A DNA stretch of 64,000 nt from Pseudomonas sp. B6002 (GTDB lineage Bacteria > Pseudomonadota > Gammaproteobacteria > Pseudomonadales > Pseudomonadaceae). The stretch spans positions 124,001 through 188,000 of the forward strand of contig NZ_JACAOY010000006.1 in NCBI RefSeq assembly GCF_013385985.1, in the 5' to 3' direction. Each line of letters opens with the position of its first letter. Position 1 is the first letter of the stretch. Shown one piece after another: positions 40,590 to 49,417 of the stretch. A program made the translations under genes and the position numbers. The notes under the pieces were generated by a model. It had not been told where the DNA came from. It did no database searches and was given only the letters and a program-made list of their open reading frames with translations.

Positions 40590-41201
40590 ATGAAAAGCCT
40601 ACTCCCGATCAATAGCACACAGCTGGAGCGTGCCATTGAGGCGGCGAGTACGGATCAAACCGTGATCCCGCTGCGCTCGCTCTATAACCCCGCGACGTGC
40701 CCCGTTCATTTGCTGCCCCACCTTGCGTGGGCCTGGTCTGTCGATCGCTGGGACGATCGTTGGACCGTGGCGGCCAAACGCAACGCGGTACGGGCGTCGT
40801 TTTATATCCACTCACGCAAAGGAACCATCGGCGCGCTGCGCCGTGTGGTCGAGCCGCTTGGCTACCTGCTGGAGGTGATCGAGTGGTGGCAAACGGTGCC
40901 CGAAGGCCCGCCCGCGACATTCGCCTTGCGGGTTGGCGTACTCGACACCGGTATCACCGAAGAAATGTTCGGTGAGCTTGAGCGCCTGATTGACGACGCA
41001 AAGCCCGTGAGCCGGCACCTGACCGGCCTCGACATAACGCTAGAAACGCGCTTGGACGCCTATGCCGGCTTCGCTGTTTATGACGGCGATGAGATTGACG
41101 TTTACCCCTGGGCCAACCCCGATATCGACGTGGTGATCCAGGGACGCACGGGCGTTGGCGAATACACCCTCGACGAACTGGATGTGTACTCACATGGTTG
41201 A
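40590..41201 (+). CDS. Tail protein I
   Basis: This 203-residue P2 gpI-family protein contains HLLPHLAWAWSVDRWDDRWTVAAKRNAVRASFYIHSRKGTIGALRRVVEPLGY. It links the baseplate to the tail fibre. The ATG follows the J stop by one base and its 3' end overlaps the fibre gene by 8 bases. Confidence 0.92.
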   Translation: MKSLLPINSTQLERAIEAASTDQTVIPLRSLYNPATCPVHLLPHLAWAWSVDRWDDRWTVAAKRNAVRASFYIHSRKGTIGALRRVVEPLGYLLEVIEWWQTVPEGPPATFALRVGVLDTGITEEMFGELERLIDDAKPVSRHLTGLDITLETRLDAYAGFAVYDGDEIDVYPWANPDIDVVIQGRTGVGEYTLDELDVYSHG

Positions 41202-43239
41202 TAAAAACTCTATTTTTGGCGGCATGATCACCACGCAGGGGGCCGCCAAGAAGACCAACTGCGATGCCCTGGGGATCCCTTGGGAGCCGCGTTACATGTT
41301 GATCGGTGATGCGAACGGCACCGACCCGGTGCCCAACCCTTCGCAAACCAAGCTGGTCAATCAGGTCCACCGCGCCCAAATTAATCAGCTGCGGGTGTCT
41401 CCCACTGACGCCAATGTGCTGATTGCCGAGGTGGTGTTGCCGCCTGACGTAGGCGGCTGGTGGGTGCGTGAGCTGGCCCTTGAGGACAAGGACGGTGTGT
41501 TTTCTGCGGTGGCCAACGCGCCGCCGAGTTACAAACCAGTGCTGGCCCAGGGATCGGGGCGAAATCAGGTGGTGCGGATGCACATCATCACCAGTGGCAC
41601 CTCGAACATTCAGCTGAAGATTGACCCGTCGGTGGTGCTGGCAACGCGTCAGTACGTCGATGAGGCGGTTGGCGGGCTTCTGCCGGCGAACAAGCCCGCA
41701 GGGACTTACACCAAAGTCACGGTCAATGACCGTGGCGTTTTCGTGTCTGGATCTAACCCGACTACGCTGGCGGGGTATGGCATTACCGACACGTACACCA
41801 AGGACCAAATCACGGCGATGATCGCCCAGGCCTCGGCGTTGCCGGTGGGCTCGATGATGAGTTTTCCGGTGAACAAGGTAGCGCCGGGCTTTCTGGAGCT
41901 GGACGGGAGCGTCAAGAGCGTGGCGGCTTATCCTGACCTGGCAATGTTCCTGGGTGGAGCGTTCAACAAGGGGGATGAGGGCACCGGGAACTTCCGTTTG
42001 CCTGAGTCGCGCGGTGAATTCCTGCGGGGCTGGGATCATGGGCGGGGCGTTGATGCTGGCCGGGCCATAGGAAGCTGGCAAGAGGACATGTTTAAGTCTC
42101 ACACCCACCGGCTGCAATACGGTAATCAGGCTGGCGGCAACTGGGGCTCTCCTGGTTATGCTGCTCTCGGCCAAAACACTAGCAACGGTATCGAAGCCAC
42201 AGGCGGATCAGAAACTCGCCCGCGTAACTTGGCGGTGATGTGGTGCATCAAGGCCTGGAACGCACCGATCAATCAGGGGAATATTGATGTTGCCGCGCTT
42301 GAGGCTGAGGTGCGCGCGCTGAGGAAAATGACGCTCTCGGGTTACAAGGGGCTCTCTGTTTCGGCCGCGGGTACAAACGCGCTGATTGCAATCAGGGCGC
42401 GTAGCTTGACCATAGGTGAAGGTGTATCAGCGCGAGTGGTCGAGTTTTTGGATCTGAGCGTCAACCTCGCAACCGTGGGGCTTGGAGGGTTGGACGCTGG
42501 AGTCCTTGCAGCGTCGAGCTGGTACAGCACTTGGGTGGCGACAAATGGTGATGTGACAGCGGGAATTGCGGCGCTTATCCCTGTAGTTACAGGCAGCACC
42601 ACTGCGGGTTCTGCGGTAATTTCAGGCATTGCCAGTACAGCTAAAATGTATCCCGGTGTGCAGTTTTCCGGGGCGAGCTTCCCGCCTGGTGTGTTTATCA
42701 AGTCGGTCGACTCACCAACCCAAATCACTGCAAGCGCCCCGGCAACCACCACGGGCGCCGCTGCGCCGCTGCGCTTTGTATATGCGCCGGTATTGCCTGC
42801 TGGTTACATTGCTAAGCGTGTGAACGCATTCCCTACCGACGCCACAGCGAACAAGTACCCCCTGTGTTTCGATCAGACTGATGGCAGGGTCACCATGAGC
42901 CCAAGGGTAGGGACAAACGTAGCCGGTAACCTTGTCATGGCCCAGGGAGTCCAGGGGACGATTAGCGGCACTGGTGTAAGTGTTTCAATCGACCCCTTTG
43001 TTCCTCCAACGGCGTCGGCTATTGAAATTTTCATCAGTACGCAGTCGTCCCCAGGTGGCACGGTGCAGGTAGGGCGAGCCGGAACCCTTCTTGTGGGTAT
43101 CGTCTTGAGTATCACTAACGAAGCCAACCAATTCGATAGCGCTGTTATCACCCTGGACAGTGTTGGCAGGAGCTTGAACTTCGCTAGCAGCATTAACGCC
43201 GGCGTACTTGGTTGCAGGGGCTACGAGGACAGCTTATGA
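41194..43239 (+). CDS. Tail fibre protein with collar domain
   Basis: The 681-residue fibre has the phage-tail fibre N-terminus (DUF3751-like: GGMITTQGAAKKTNCDALGIPWEPRYMLIGDANGTDPVPNPSQTKLVNQVHRAQINQL). A shaft with NPTTLAGYGITDTYTK follows. The tail-collar domain (MSFPVNKVAPGFLELDGSVKSVAAYPDLAMFLGG... NFRLPESRGEFLRGWDHGRGVDAGRAIGSWQEDMFKSHTH) spans about 225-310. The last 300 residues are a different, low-complexity beta-rich region that should define receptor binding. ATG 41194 is chosen because it starts at the family N-terminus. Confidence 0.9.
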   Translation: MVDKNSIFGGMITTQGAAKKTNCDALGIPWEPRYMLIGDANGTDPVPNPSQTKLVNQVHRAQINQLRVSPTDANVLIAEVVLPPDVGGWWVRELALEDKDGVFSAVANAPPSYKPVLAQGSGRNQVVRMHIITSGTSNIQLKIDPSVVLATRQYVDEAVGGLLPANKPAGTYTKVTVNDRGVFVSGSNPTTLAGYGITDTYTKDQITAMIAQASALPVGSMMSFPVNKVAPGFLELDGSVKSVAAYPDLAMFLGGAFNKGDEGTGNFRLPESRGEFLRGWDHGRGVDAGRAIGSWQEDMFKSHTHRLQYGNQAGGNWGSPGYAALGQNTSNGIEATGGSETRPRNLAVMWCIKAWNAPINQGNIDVAALEAEVRALRKMTLSGYKGLSVSAAGTNALIAIRARSLTIGEGVSARVVEFLDLSVNLATVGLGGLDAGVLAASSWYSTWVATNGDVTAGIAALIPVVTGSTTAGSAVISGIASTAKMYPGVQFSGASFPPGVFIKSVDSPTQITASAPATTTGAAAPLRFVYAPVLPAGYIAKRVNAFPTDATANKYPLCFDQTDGRVTMSPRVGTNVAGNLVMAQGVQGTISGTGVSVSIDPFVPPTASAIEIFISTQSSPGGTVQVGRAGTLLVGIVLSITNEANQFDSAVITLDSVGRSLNFASSINAGVLGCRGYEDSL

Positions 43240-43598
43240 GCTATGCAATTTGTGTTGATCGGCCGGCATTTCGTGCAGTGGGTAGCCCTGATGATGTCGG
43301 GCCTGGCGAATACTGGAGCCAATCCCCGCCCGAGATTGTTCCGTCGCTGCCAGGGAGTGAGGCGCTCGCAGTGCGAGAGCGCGCATGGCGTGACGGGGAG
43401 CTGGCCAGCCTCATGTGGTTGCGCGAGCGTCATCGGGATCAGTTGGAAATCTCGGTAGAAACATCCCTGACCGGTGAGCAGTTCACGGAGCTTTTGCTCT
43501 ACATGCAGGCGCTGCGCGACTGGCCGCAGTCGCCTGAATTCCCGGATAGCGAGCATCGCCCGGTCGCGCTGGGCTGGATTGCCGATCAAACCCAATAG
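43236..43598 (+). CDS. Tail fibre assembly chaperone (Tfa-like)
   Basis: This 120-residue protein opens MSYAICVDRPAFRAVGSPDDVGPGEYWSQSPPEIVPSLP and contains WRDGELASLMWLRERHRDQLEISVETSLTGEQFTELLLYMQALRDWPQSPEFP, which is the Tfa/tail-assembly-chaperone pattern. Its ATG overlaps the fibre stop (ATGA), as fibre and chaperone are usually coupled. Confidence 0.85.
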   Translation: MSYAICVDRPAFRAVGSPDDVGPGEYWSQSPPEIVPSLPGSEALAVRERAWRDGELASLMWLRERHRDQLEISVETSLTGEQFTELLLYMQALRDWPQSPEFPDSEHRPVALGWIADQTQ

Positions 43599-43600
43599 AC

Positions 43601-43679
43601 GCCCCGCACTGTCGGGGCCTTTTCTTTTCCGTTACGCGTAACACGAACAACCCACGGCCTCGCTTATGCGGGGCTTTTT
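43601..43679 (+). terminator. Two terminators around a 12-bp palindrome
   Basis: The first stem is GCCCCG/CGGGGC with loop CACTGT (43601-43618) and a CTTTTC tract; the second is GCCTCGC/GCGGGGC with loop TTAT (43657-43674) and TTTTT. Between them lies the perfect palindrome GTTACGCGTAAC (43631-43642), preceded by CTTTTCC. This marks the boundary of the fibre module and the sheath module. Confidence 0.7.
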
Positions 43680-43698
43680 CGTTTCTGGAGATTGCCCT

Positions 43699-44862
43699 AT
43701 GAGTTTCTTTCACGGTGTGACCGTCACCAACGTGGACACCGGCGCGCGCATTATCTCGCTGCCGTCGTCCTCGATTATCGGTCTGTGCGACACCTTCACC
43801 CCGGGGCCGAAGGCAACGGCCAAGCCTAACCAGGTGCTGCTGATCACACGCGAAAGCGAAGCGGTGGCGGCCTGGGGCGAAGACGCGGCGATCACCAAAT
43901 CCATCAAGGCGATCTACATGCGCGCCAAGGCGGTGATCGTGGCGTGCGGCGTCGAGAAGCTGGCCACGCCGGCTTTGCAGACCTCGGCCATCATCGGCGG
44001 CGAACTGGCCGACGGCCAGCGTACCGGCCTACAGGCGCTGCTCGATGGTAAGAGCCGCTTCAATGCCCAGCCCCGTTTGCTGATTGCCCCAGGGCATAGC
44101 GCAACGCAGGCGGTCGCCACCTCGATGGATGCACTCGCCGGCAAGCTGCGCGGCCTGGCCATCGTCGACGGCCCAAACACTACCGACGAGGCGGTCATTG
44201 CCTACGCCAAGAGCTTTGGCAGCAAGCGTGTGTTTCTGGTTGATCCGGGCGTGCAGACCTGGGACACGGCTCTGAGCGAGACCGTCGACGCGCCGGCCTC
44301 GGCCTGGGTGGCTGGCCTGTTCGCCTGGACCGATAACGAATACGGCTTCTGGGCCTCGCCGTCGAACAAGGAGTTTGTCGGCATCACCGGCACCACGCGG
44401 CCTATCGAGTTTTTGGACGGCGATGCGACGTGCCGGGCCAACGTACTCAACAACGCGAACATCACCACGATCATTCGCGACGATGGCTACCGCCTGTGGG
44501 GCAACCGGACCTGTTCCAGCGATCCCAAGTGGGCGTTTGTTACGCGTGTGCGCACTCAAGATATCGTCATGGACGCGATCCTATACGGGCACAAGTGGGC
44601 GGTCGACCGCTCGATCACCAAGACCTACGTCAGCGACGTCACCGAGGGCCTGGAGAACTTCATGCGCGACCTGAAGAAACAGGGCGCGGTGATCAACTTC
44701 GAAGTGTTCCCCGACGATGAGCTGAACACGGCCAGTCAGTTGGAGCAGGGCAAGGTCACTTGGCGCATTCGTTTCACCGACGTGCCACCGGCTGAAAACC
44801 CTACGTTCCTCGTTGAAGTCACCAATCAGTGGCTCACCGAAGTTATTGATTCCAAGGCCTAA
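43699..44862 (+). CDS. Tail sheath protein, gpFI type
   Basis: The 387-residue contractile sheath subunit opens MSFFHGVTVTNVDTGARIISLPSSSIIGLCDTF. The core ends with WGNRTCSSDPKWAFVTRVRTQDIVMDAILYGHKWAVDRSITKTYVSDVTEGLENFMRDLKKQGAVINFEVF, matching P2 FI. The ATG at 43699 follows CTGGAG. It identifies the phage as contractile-tailed. Confidence 0.95.
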   Translation: MSFFHGVTVTNVDTGARIISLPSSSIIGLCDTFTPGPKATAKPNQVLLITRESEAVAAWGEDAAITKSIKAIYMRAKAVIVACGVEKLATPALQTSAIIGGELADGQRTGLQALLDGKSRFNAQPRLLIAPGHSATQAVATSMDALAGKLRGLAIVDGPNTTDEAVIAYAKSFGSKRVFLVDPGVQTWDTALSETVDAPASAWVAGLFAWTDNEYGFWASPSNKEFVGITGTTRPIEFLDGDATCRANVLNNANITTIIRDDGYRLWGNRTCSSDPKWAFVTRVRTQDIVMDAILYGHKWAVDRSITKTYVSDVTEGLENFMRDLKKQGAVINFEVFPDDELNTASQLEQGKVTWRIRFTDVPPAENPTFLVEVTNQWLTEVIDSKA

Positions 44863-44874
44863 GGAGGCTTCGCG

Positions 44875-45384
44875 ATGTCCATGATTCCCCAAACGTTGTT
44901 CATGATGAACATGTTTATCGACGGCATGAGCTTTGCCGGCGACGTGCCGACCTTGAGCTTGCCCAAGATGAAAATCAAAACCGGCGAGTACCAGGGCGGC
45001 GGTATGGATGCCCCCATTGATATGGATCAGGGCATGGAAAAGCTGGAGGCGTCTTTCAGCACCAAGGGCGTCCGTGCGGCAGCGATGAAGTTCTTTGGCC
45101 TGGCCGATCAGACCGCGTTCAACGGTGTGTTCCGGGGCTCGTTCAAGGGTCAGAAGGGCGCTACCACGGCGGTGGTCGCCACCATTCGCGGCATGCTCTC
45201 TGAGCTGGACCCGGGCGAGTGGAAGCCGGGCGGCGACGCTGAATTCAAGTACTCCGTCAGCGTCAGCTACTACAAGCTGGAAGTCGGTGGCGTGCGCATG
45301 TTTGAAATCGATCCTGTTAACGCGGTTCGCGTCATCAATGGCGTTGACCAACTCGCTGGCGTTCGCCGCGACCTCGGCCTGTAA
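44875..45384 (+). CDS. Major tail tube protein, gpFII type
   Basis: This 169-residue protein (IPQTLFMMNMFIDGMSFAGDVPTLSLPKMKIKTGEYQGGGMDAPIDMDQGMEKLEASFSTKG) belongs to the P2 FII tail tube family. It stacks as hexamers inside the sheath. AAGGAGG lies 5-6 bases before the ATG, a strong site that suits its high copy number. Confidence 0.95.
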   Translation: MSMIPQTLFMMNMFIDGMSFAGDVPTLSLPKMKIKTGEYQGGGMDAPIDMDQGMEKLEASFSTKGVRAAAMKFFGLADQTAFNGVFRGSFKGQKGATTAVVATIRGMLSELDPGEWKPGGDAEFKYSVSVSYYKLEVGGVRMFEIDPVNAVRVINGVDQLAGVRRDLGL

Positions 45385-45396
45385 GGAAAGCAACCC

Positions 45397-45702
45397 ATGG
45401 CTCAAAACATCGAAAAAACCCCTGAATGGCTGACCGTTAGCGCGGACTCGGCAATTATCAAACTGTCCAAAATCGTCAAGGTCAATCAGGTCGACACTGA
45501 TCAGTTGACCATGCGTTCCCCGACTATTCGCGAGGTTCGCAACGCGACCAAGGCCGCGCCTGGTGACGAGGAGCAAATCGAACTGGTCCTGTTCGCCAGC
45601 CTGACGGATGCAGGCCCAAATGATCTGGTGGAACTGAGCGTGCGTGACTACAAACGCCTTCAGGTTGGTTATTTTCGCCTGGTGCGCGAGGACCGGGTTT
45701 AA
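45397..45702 (+). CDS. Tail assembly chaperone, gpE
   Basis: This 101-residue P2 gpE-like protein (TVSADSAIIKLSKIVKVNQVDTDQLTMRSPTIREVRNATKAAPGDEEQIELVLFASLTDAGPNDLVELSVRDYKRLQVGYFRLV) binds the tape measure during tail assembly. In P2-like phages part of it is made as an E-E' frameshift fusion; here the E' frame follows in the frame that needs a +1 or -2 shift. The gene ends with GTT TAA inside GGGTTTAAC. Confidence 0.88.
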   Translation: MAQNIEKTPEWLTVSADSAIIKLSKIVKVNQVDTDQLTMRSPTIREVRNATKAAPGDEEQIELVLFASLTDAGPNDLVELSVRDYKRLQVGYFRLVREDRV

Positions 45703-45721
45703 CGAGGAAATACAGAGAAAG

Positions 45722-45814
45722 TTGGCTCAGCGGCTGGCCCGGGAAATGTCTTTCTCGGCCAGCGAAATCGAGAGCATGTCTTTCTCAACGATGATCTGGT
45801 GGCTCAAGGAGTGA
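45722..45814 (+). CDS. GpE'-like tail protein, 30 aa
   Basis: A short frame reads AQRLAREMSFSASEIESM followed by SFSTMIWWLKE, the pattern of the P2 E' (GpE) segment, with its conserved MSFSASEIE and WW. The TTG at 45722 has GAGGAAA upstream, so separate translation is possible; otherwise it is made by frameshifting from gpE. Too short for usual gene finding. It lies between gpE and the tape measure, exactly where E' belongs. Confidence 0.7.
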   Translation: MAQRLAREMSFSASEIESMSFSTMIWWLKE

Positions 45815-45841
45815 GCCGCCTGGACCTTTTCGGAGTGACCC

Positions 45842-48298
45842 ATGGCGAACAATCTAGCGCTGGGCGTAGTCATCGGTGGCGCGATCAGTTCAACCGTCGG
45901 TGCTGCCTTCAAGGACGTCGAAGGGCGAATCAAAAAACTCAGTGATCAGGGGTCGAAAGCCCGGGTACTGCAAAGCACCATTGGCGACACCATCCGCTTA
46001 CGGGATGAGTGGAAAAAAGCCCATGACAGCGGATCCGCTTCAGCAGATGGCCTGCTAAAAAAATTGGAGTCCAACCTCAAGACCCTGAAAGAGCAGGGCG
46101 TCGAGGTCGGCAAATTGCGTAATGAGTACCAAAAGCTTGGCCAGGTGGCCCGTGGGGCTGAGCTGAAGGCGCTTGGCCACACCCAAATCAAGCAGGGCAA
46201 AGACGGGCTAAAGGGCTCGTTTGGGCATGCAACAAAGCTGACAGCGGCAGTCGCCATTCCCACCAAGATATCCGGCGACTACCAGGCGCAAGTGCGTCAG
46301 ATGTCGCTATGGGCGCACACGGCCGGCACTGAAGACGAAGGCAAGATGGCGCAGATGGTTTCGACCATCGCGGACGACAAGGGCATGAGTCGCCAGTTGC
46401 TCGCCAAGGCGGTCGGTGGCCTGATCGAAAAGGGTGTTGAGTGGAAGGAGGCCAGCGAATACGCCGGTCAAATTGCCGACTTGATCGACGGCCAGGGCAT
46501 GGAAGCCGAAACCATCGCAACCTTGATCAACTCGTTCAAGGAGGCCGGGGTCAAGAAAGAGGACATGGCCGGCATGCTGGGCCAGGTGGCGGCGGCGGGC
46601 GATATCGGCGCCTTTGGCCCCAAGGACATGGCGCGGTATCTGCCGTCCATGCTCGGCAACATCAAGCGCCTGGGTATGGAAGGCCCGGAGGCGGTGCGCT
46701 TTCTGGGGGCCAGTTTGCAGTCGCAGTACTCCCAAACGCAGGACTCTGCGGCCGCCGCAACAAACATGAACAACCTGTTGAACGCGGTGATCAGCAACAC
46801 CAGCCAGGAGCGCTTTGCCAAGGAAGGCTATGACCTGGCCGGCTCTATTCTGGCTGCGACGAAAAGCGGCAAGGCGGCCAACCCGGTCGATGCCTTCATC
46901 ATGCTCAGCCAGGAAATGATCAAGCGTCAGGATCCTGCGAAGGCCAAGAAGATCGATGCCCTCAAGGCCAAGATCAAGGCGGCGGCGGATGGCAGCGCCG
47001 AGGAACAGCAGGCCATGGTGGCCCTGACTGAGGCGGCTGGCCTGGCCAACATCGTCAGCGATCAGAGCGCCAGTGCGGGTTTGCTCGCGCAAATCAAATA
47101 CGGCGACAAGATCAAGGCCGATATGGTCACGATCAAGGACACCGACGGCAAGACCAAGATCGAGGCCGACGCGGCCAAGGCCCGGGAGACCTCCAATCGC
47201 AAATGGTCGGCAGCCACTGCAGGCATGGAAGCGTCGATGATCAGCCTGGGTGATGGCCTGCGGCCGTTGACCGACAAGGTGGCGGATGGCTTGGGCAAGG
47301 TCGGTTATGCATTGGCTGACCTGGCCAACAAGTATCAGCCCGTAACGGCGGTGATTGCCGGTGTCGCGGCCGGCGCTGTCACGCTGGGCGCGGCCTTGAG
47401 TGCGCTGAAGATTGGCCGAGGGCTGTTGAACATCGGCCGTGGATCGCTGATGGGCAACCCGAACATCCCTCAGAAGGTAATCGTGACCAACCTTCCTGCA
47501 GGCGGTTTGGGTGGGCTGGATGGCGGTGTGGACGGCGGCGGTAAGGGCGGCAAAGAGGGTAAAGGCGGGAAGGGTGGCAAGGTCGGCATGGCGGTGAAGG
47601 GGATCGCCGCGTTGGCGGTCGTTGAGGCTGGTTTCAAGATCAAGGACACCTACGATAACGCCACGACGCGGGATGAAAAGGCCGAAGGCTACGGCGAAGC
47701 GGCAGGCGGTTTGGCGGGTACGCTCGCCGGCGCTGCGGCCGGTGCGGCGATTGGCTCGGCGGTGCCGATCATCGGCACGGTCGTTGGCGGGTTGCTGGGC
47801 GCTTACCTGGGCAGCATGGGCGGCGATGCCCTGGGCGGATACCTGGGCAAGTCATTCTTCGGTGGTGATGAGGGGCTGAAGAAAATGCCGGACGCCGGGC
47901 CGCTGATGATGGCCAATGCCGGCAAGGACATCCCGCCTGTTATGGGCGGGATCGCGGCGTCCTTTGGGGCCAATGGCGCTGGCACTGGCCCGCTGTTGAT
48001 GCCAGGGGCGGTAAAAACGCCGGGCCCGGTAGGTGGCGACGTGGTGCGCTCACTGGCCTCACAACCGACATCGAGCGCGCCCGGGGCGGTTTCGCTGATG
48101 GCCGTGCCGACTAAGCCGCCGGCGCCGAAGATCGAGCAGAAGGTTGATATCAGCGCGCCTATTCAGGTGACGGTGCAGGGCGATGTGAAGGATCCGGCAC
48201 AGCTTGCCCGTGAGCTTCAGCCATACATCGCACAGCAGCAGCGCGAAATCACTCAGCAGCTGGAGAGCCGCAAGCTCTACGACGACTCGCACCTTTGA
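45842..48298 (+). CDS. Tail tape measure protein
   Basis: The 818-residue protein sets tail length. It has an N-terminal coiled coil (about 20-120), the TMP core (SLWAHTAGTEDEGKMAQMVSTIADDKGMSRQLLAKAVGGLIEKG), and hydrophobic glycine-rich segments (VTAVIAGVAAGAVTLGAALSALK; AGGLAGTLAGAAAGAAIGSAVPIIGTVVGGLLGAYLGSMGG) that may insert in the inner membrane. The end is proline and charge rich. This matches P2 gpT. Confidence 0.95.
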   Translation: MANNLALGVVIGGAISSTVGAAFKDVEGRIKKLSDQGSKARVLQSTIGDTIRLRDEWKKAHDSGSASADGLLKKLESNLKTLKEQGVEVGKLRNEYQKLGQVARGAELKALGHTQIKQGKDGLKGSFGHATKLTAAVAIPTKISGDYQAQVRQMSLWAHTAGTEDEGKMAQMVSTIADDKGMSRQLLAKAVGGLIEKGVEWKEASEYAGQIADLIDGQGMEAETIATLINSFKEAGVKKEDMAGMLGQVAAAGDIGAFGPKDMARYLPSMLGNIKRLGMEGPEAVRFLGASLQSQYSQTQDSAAAATNMNNLLNAVISNTSQERFAKEGYDLAGSILAATKSGKAANPVDAFIMLSQEMIKRQDPAKAKKIDALKAKIKAAADGSAEEQQAMVALTEAAGLANIVSDQSASAGLLAQIKYGDKIKADMVTIKDTDGKTKIEADAAKARETSNRKWSAATAGMEASMISLGDGLRPLTDKVADGLGKVGYALADLANKYQPVTAVIAGVAAGAVTLGAALSALKIGRGLLNIGRGSLMGNPNIPQKVIVTNLPAGGLGGLDGGVDGGGKGGKEGKGGKGGKVGMAVKGIAALAVVEAGFKIKDTYDNATTRDEKAEGYGEAAGGLAGTLAGAAAGAAIGSAVPIIGTVVGGLLGAYLGSMGGDALGGYLGKSFFGGDEGLKKMPDAGPLMMANAGKDIPPVMGGIAASFGANGAGTGPLLMPGAVKTPGPVGGDVVRSLASQPTSSAPGAVSLMAVPTKPPAPKIEQKVDISAPIQVTVQGDVKDPAQLARELQPYIAQQQREITQQLESRKLYDDSHL

Positions 48299-48310
48299 CC
48301 TGGGGGATTT

Positions 48311-49156
48311 ATGGGCTACATGGAACAGTTGCAATCAAGCGTGAAGTACCTGGCTGTGGCGGGCGAAACCGGCCGCCGTAGCCTCGACGGGGTGATTGGG
48401 CCAGTGGACGGCGCAATCAGCGAGCTGAGCGGCGCCGCGTCTGAACTTGAGGGCGTGCCCTTTGTGGGCCCGGCCGTGGGTGAAAAGCTACAGCGTGTTA
48501 TGCGTGGCGTTACGGCCGCCCAGGCGAAGGTAGGTCAGGTGGTGTCGGTGTACAGCGCGGCGACCCGGGCGGCGTCTCAGATTGACGAGCGCCTGGGCGC
48601 ACTGAAGGAGCAGGCCGGCCGGGCGGCAACAGTGATCAACAGCCTTGCCGGCAAGGCCAGCCCCTCCCTGGCGGGCATTGTTCCGACCGGGGCCTTTGCG
48701 GTTGATGCCACGCCTGCGCCTGAAGCGGTAAAGCCCTTTCCGCATCTGATGATCATGCAGCCGCGCGATCCGAAGCAGCCGCCGTACTTCTTCAACCTCG
48801 ACACGGCGGCCTTTGATGAGCTGCGGCGTTCGTCAGCCTTTCGCTGGGCCTCCCAGGAGCGCCTCACGCGTCGGCCGGCGCAGCAGGCCATCGGTATGGG
48901 GGAAGAGAAGCTGACGCTTAAAGGCGCCATTTTTCCGAGCTTCAAGGGCGGTCTCAAGCAGCTTGAGACCCTGCGCAGCCTAGGGGCTAAGTTGCAGCCC
49001 CTGACGCTGACCACCGGCTATGGCGATGTGCTGGGTACGTGGTGCATGACCAGTATTGACGAAGAACAAAGCGCGCTGCTGGCTGGCGGCATCCCGCGTA
49101 AGCAAGGTTTCACCCTGGAGTTTGTGCGCTATGGCGACGACATGCAGAACGTCTGA
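48311..49156 (+). CDS. Tail protein gpU with N-terminal extension
   Basis: The 281-residue protein has the gpU domain in its C-terminal half: HLMIMQPRDPKQPPYFFNLDTAAFDELRRSSAFRWASQERLTRRPAQQAIGMGEEKLTLKGAIFPSFKGGLKQLETLR ... GTWCMTSIDEEQSALLAGGIPRKQGFTLEFVRYGDD. The first 140 residues are a helical/coiled extension not present in P2 gpU, which is about half this length. It overlaps X by 26 bases. Confidence 0.88.
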   Translation: MGYMEQLQSSVKYLAVAGETGRRSLDGVIGPVDGAISELSGAASELEGVPFVGPAVGEKLQRVMRGVTAAQAKVGQVVSVYSAATRAASQIDERLGALKEQAGRAATVINSLAGKASPSLAGIVPTGAFAVDATPAPEAVKPFPHLMIMQPRDPKQPPYFFNLDTAAFDELRRSSAFRWASQERLTRRPAQQAIGMGEEKLTLKGAIFPSFKGGLKQLETLRSLGAKLQPLTLTTGYGDVLGTWCMTSIDEEQSALLAGGIPRKQGFTLEFVRYGDDMQNV

Positions 49157-49337
49157 TGGGGATCTGCTGGATACCATCTGCAACAACTACTACGGGCACC
49201 TTGTCGGCACCGTAGAGGCCGTGCTCGATGCCAATCAGGGCCTGGCCGATGAGGCCCAGCCGTACCGGGCCGGCGTGCTGATTGTCCTGCCGGACATGCC
49301 AGCACCGACTGAAGAAGTTGTGATGCTTTGGGATTAG
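49131..49337 (+). CDS. Tail protein X
   Basis: A 68-residue gpX protein with a LysM-like fold: RTSDGDLLDTICNNYYGHLVGTVEAVLDANQGLADEAQPYRAGVLIVLPDMPAP. It sits between U and D as in P2. The ATG at 49131 lies inside the end of gpU. Confidence 0.88.
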   Translation: MATTCRTSDGDLLDTICNNYYGHLVGTVEAVLDANQGLADEAQPYRAGVLIVLPDMPAPTEEVVMLWD

Positions 49338-49359
49338 CCAGGCCTGGATGTCCCTTTTC

Positions 49360-49401
49360 CCGTTACGCGTAACGGCCGCCAACATTCCCCCGCGTTGGCG
49401 G
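49360..49401. promoter_or_regulatory. Palindrome and hairpin between X and D
   Basis: A perfect 16-bp palindrome CCGTTACGCGTAACGG (49360-49375), preceded by CCCTTTTC, repeats the motif at 43631. It is followed by a hairpin CCGCCAAC/GTTGGCGG (49377-49384 with 49394-49401) without a T tract. Role unknown. Confidence 0.6.
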
Positions 49402-49417
49402 GGTAACAGGGTGAACC

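Noticed and set aside
41194-43598. Invertible tail-fibre cassette
   Set aside because: No second fibre end, no inverted repeat pair and no serine invertase beside it, so phase variation by inversion is not supported.
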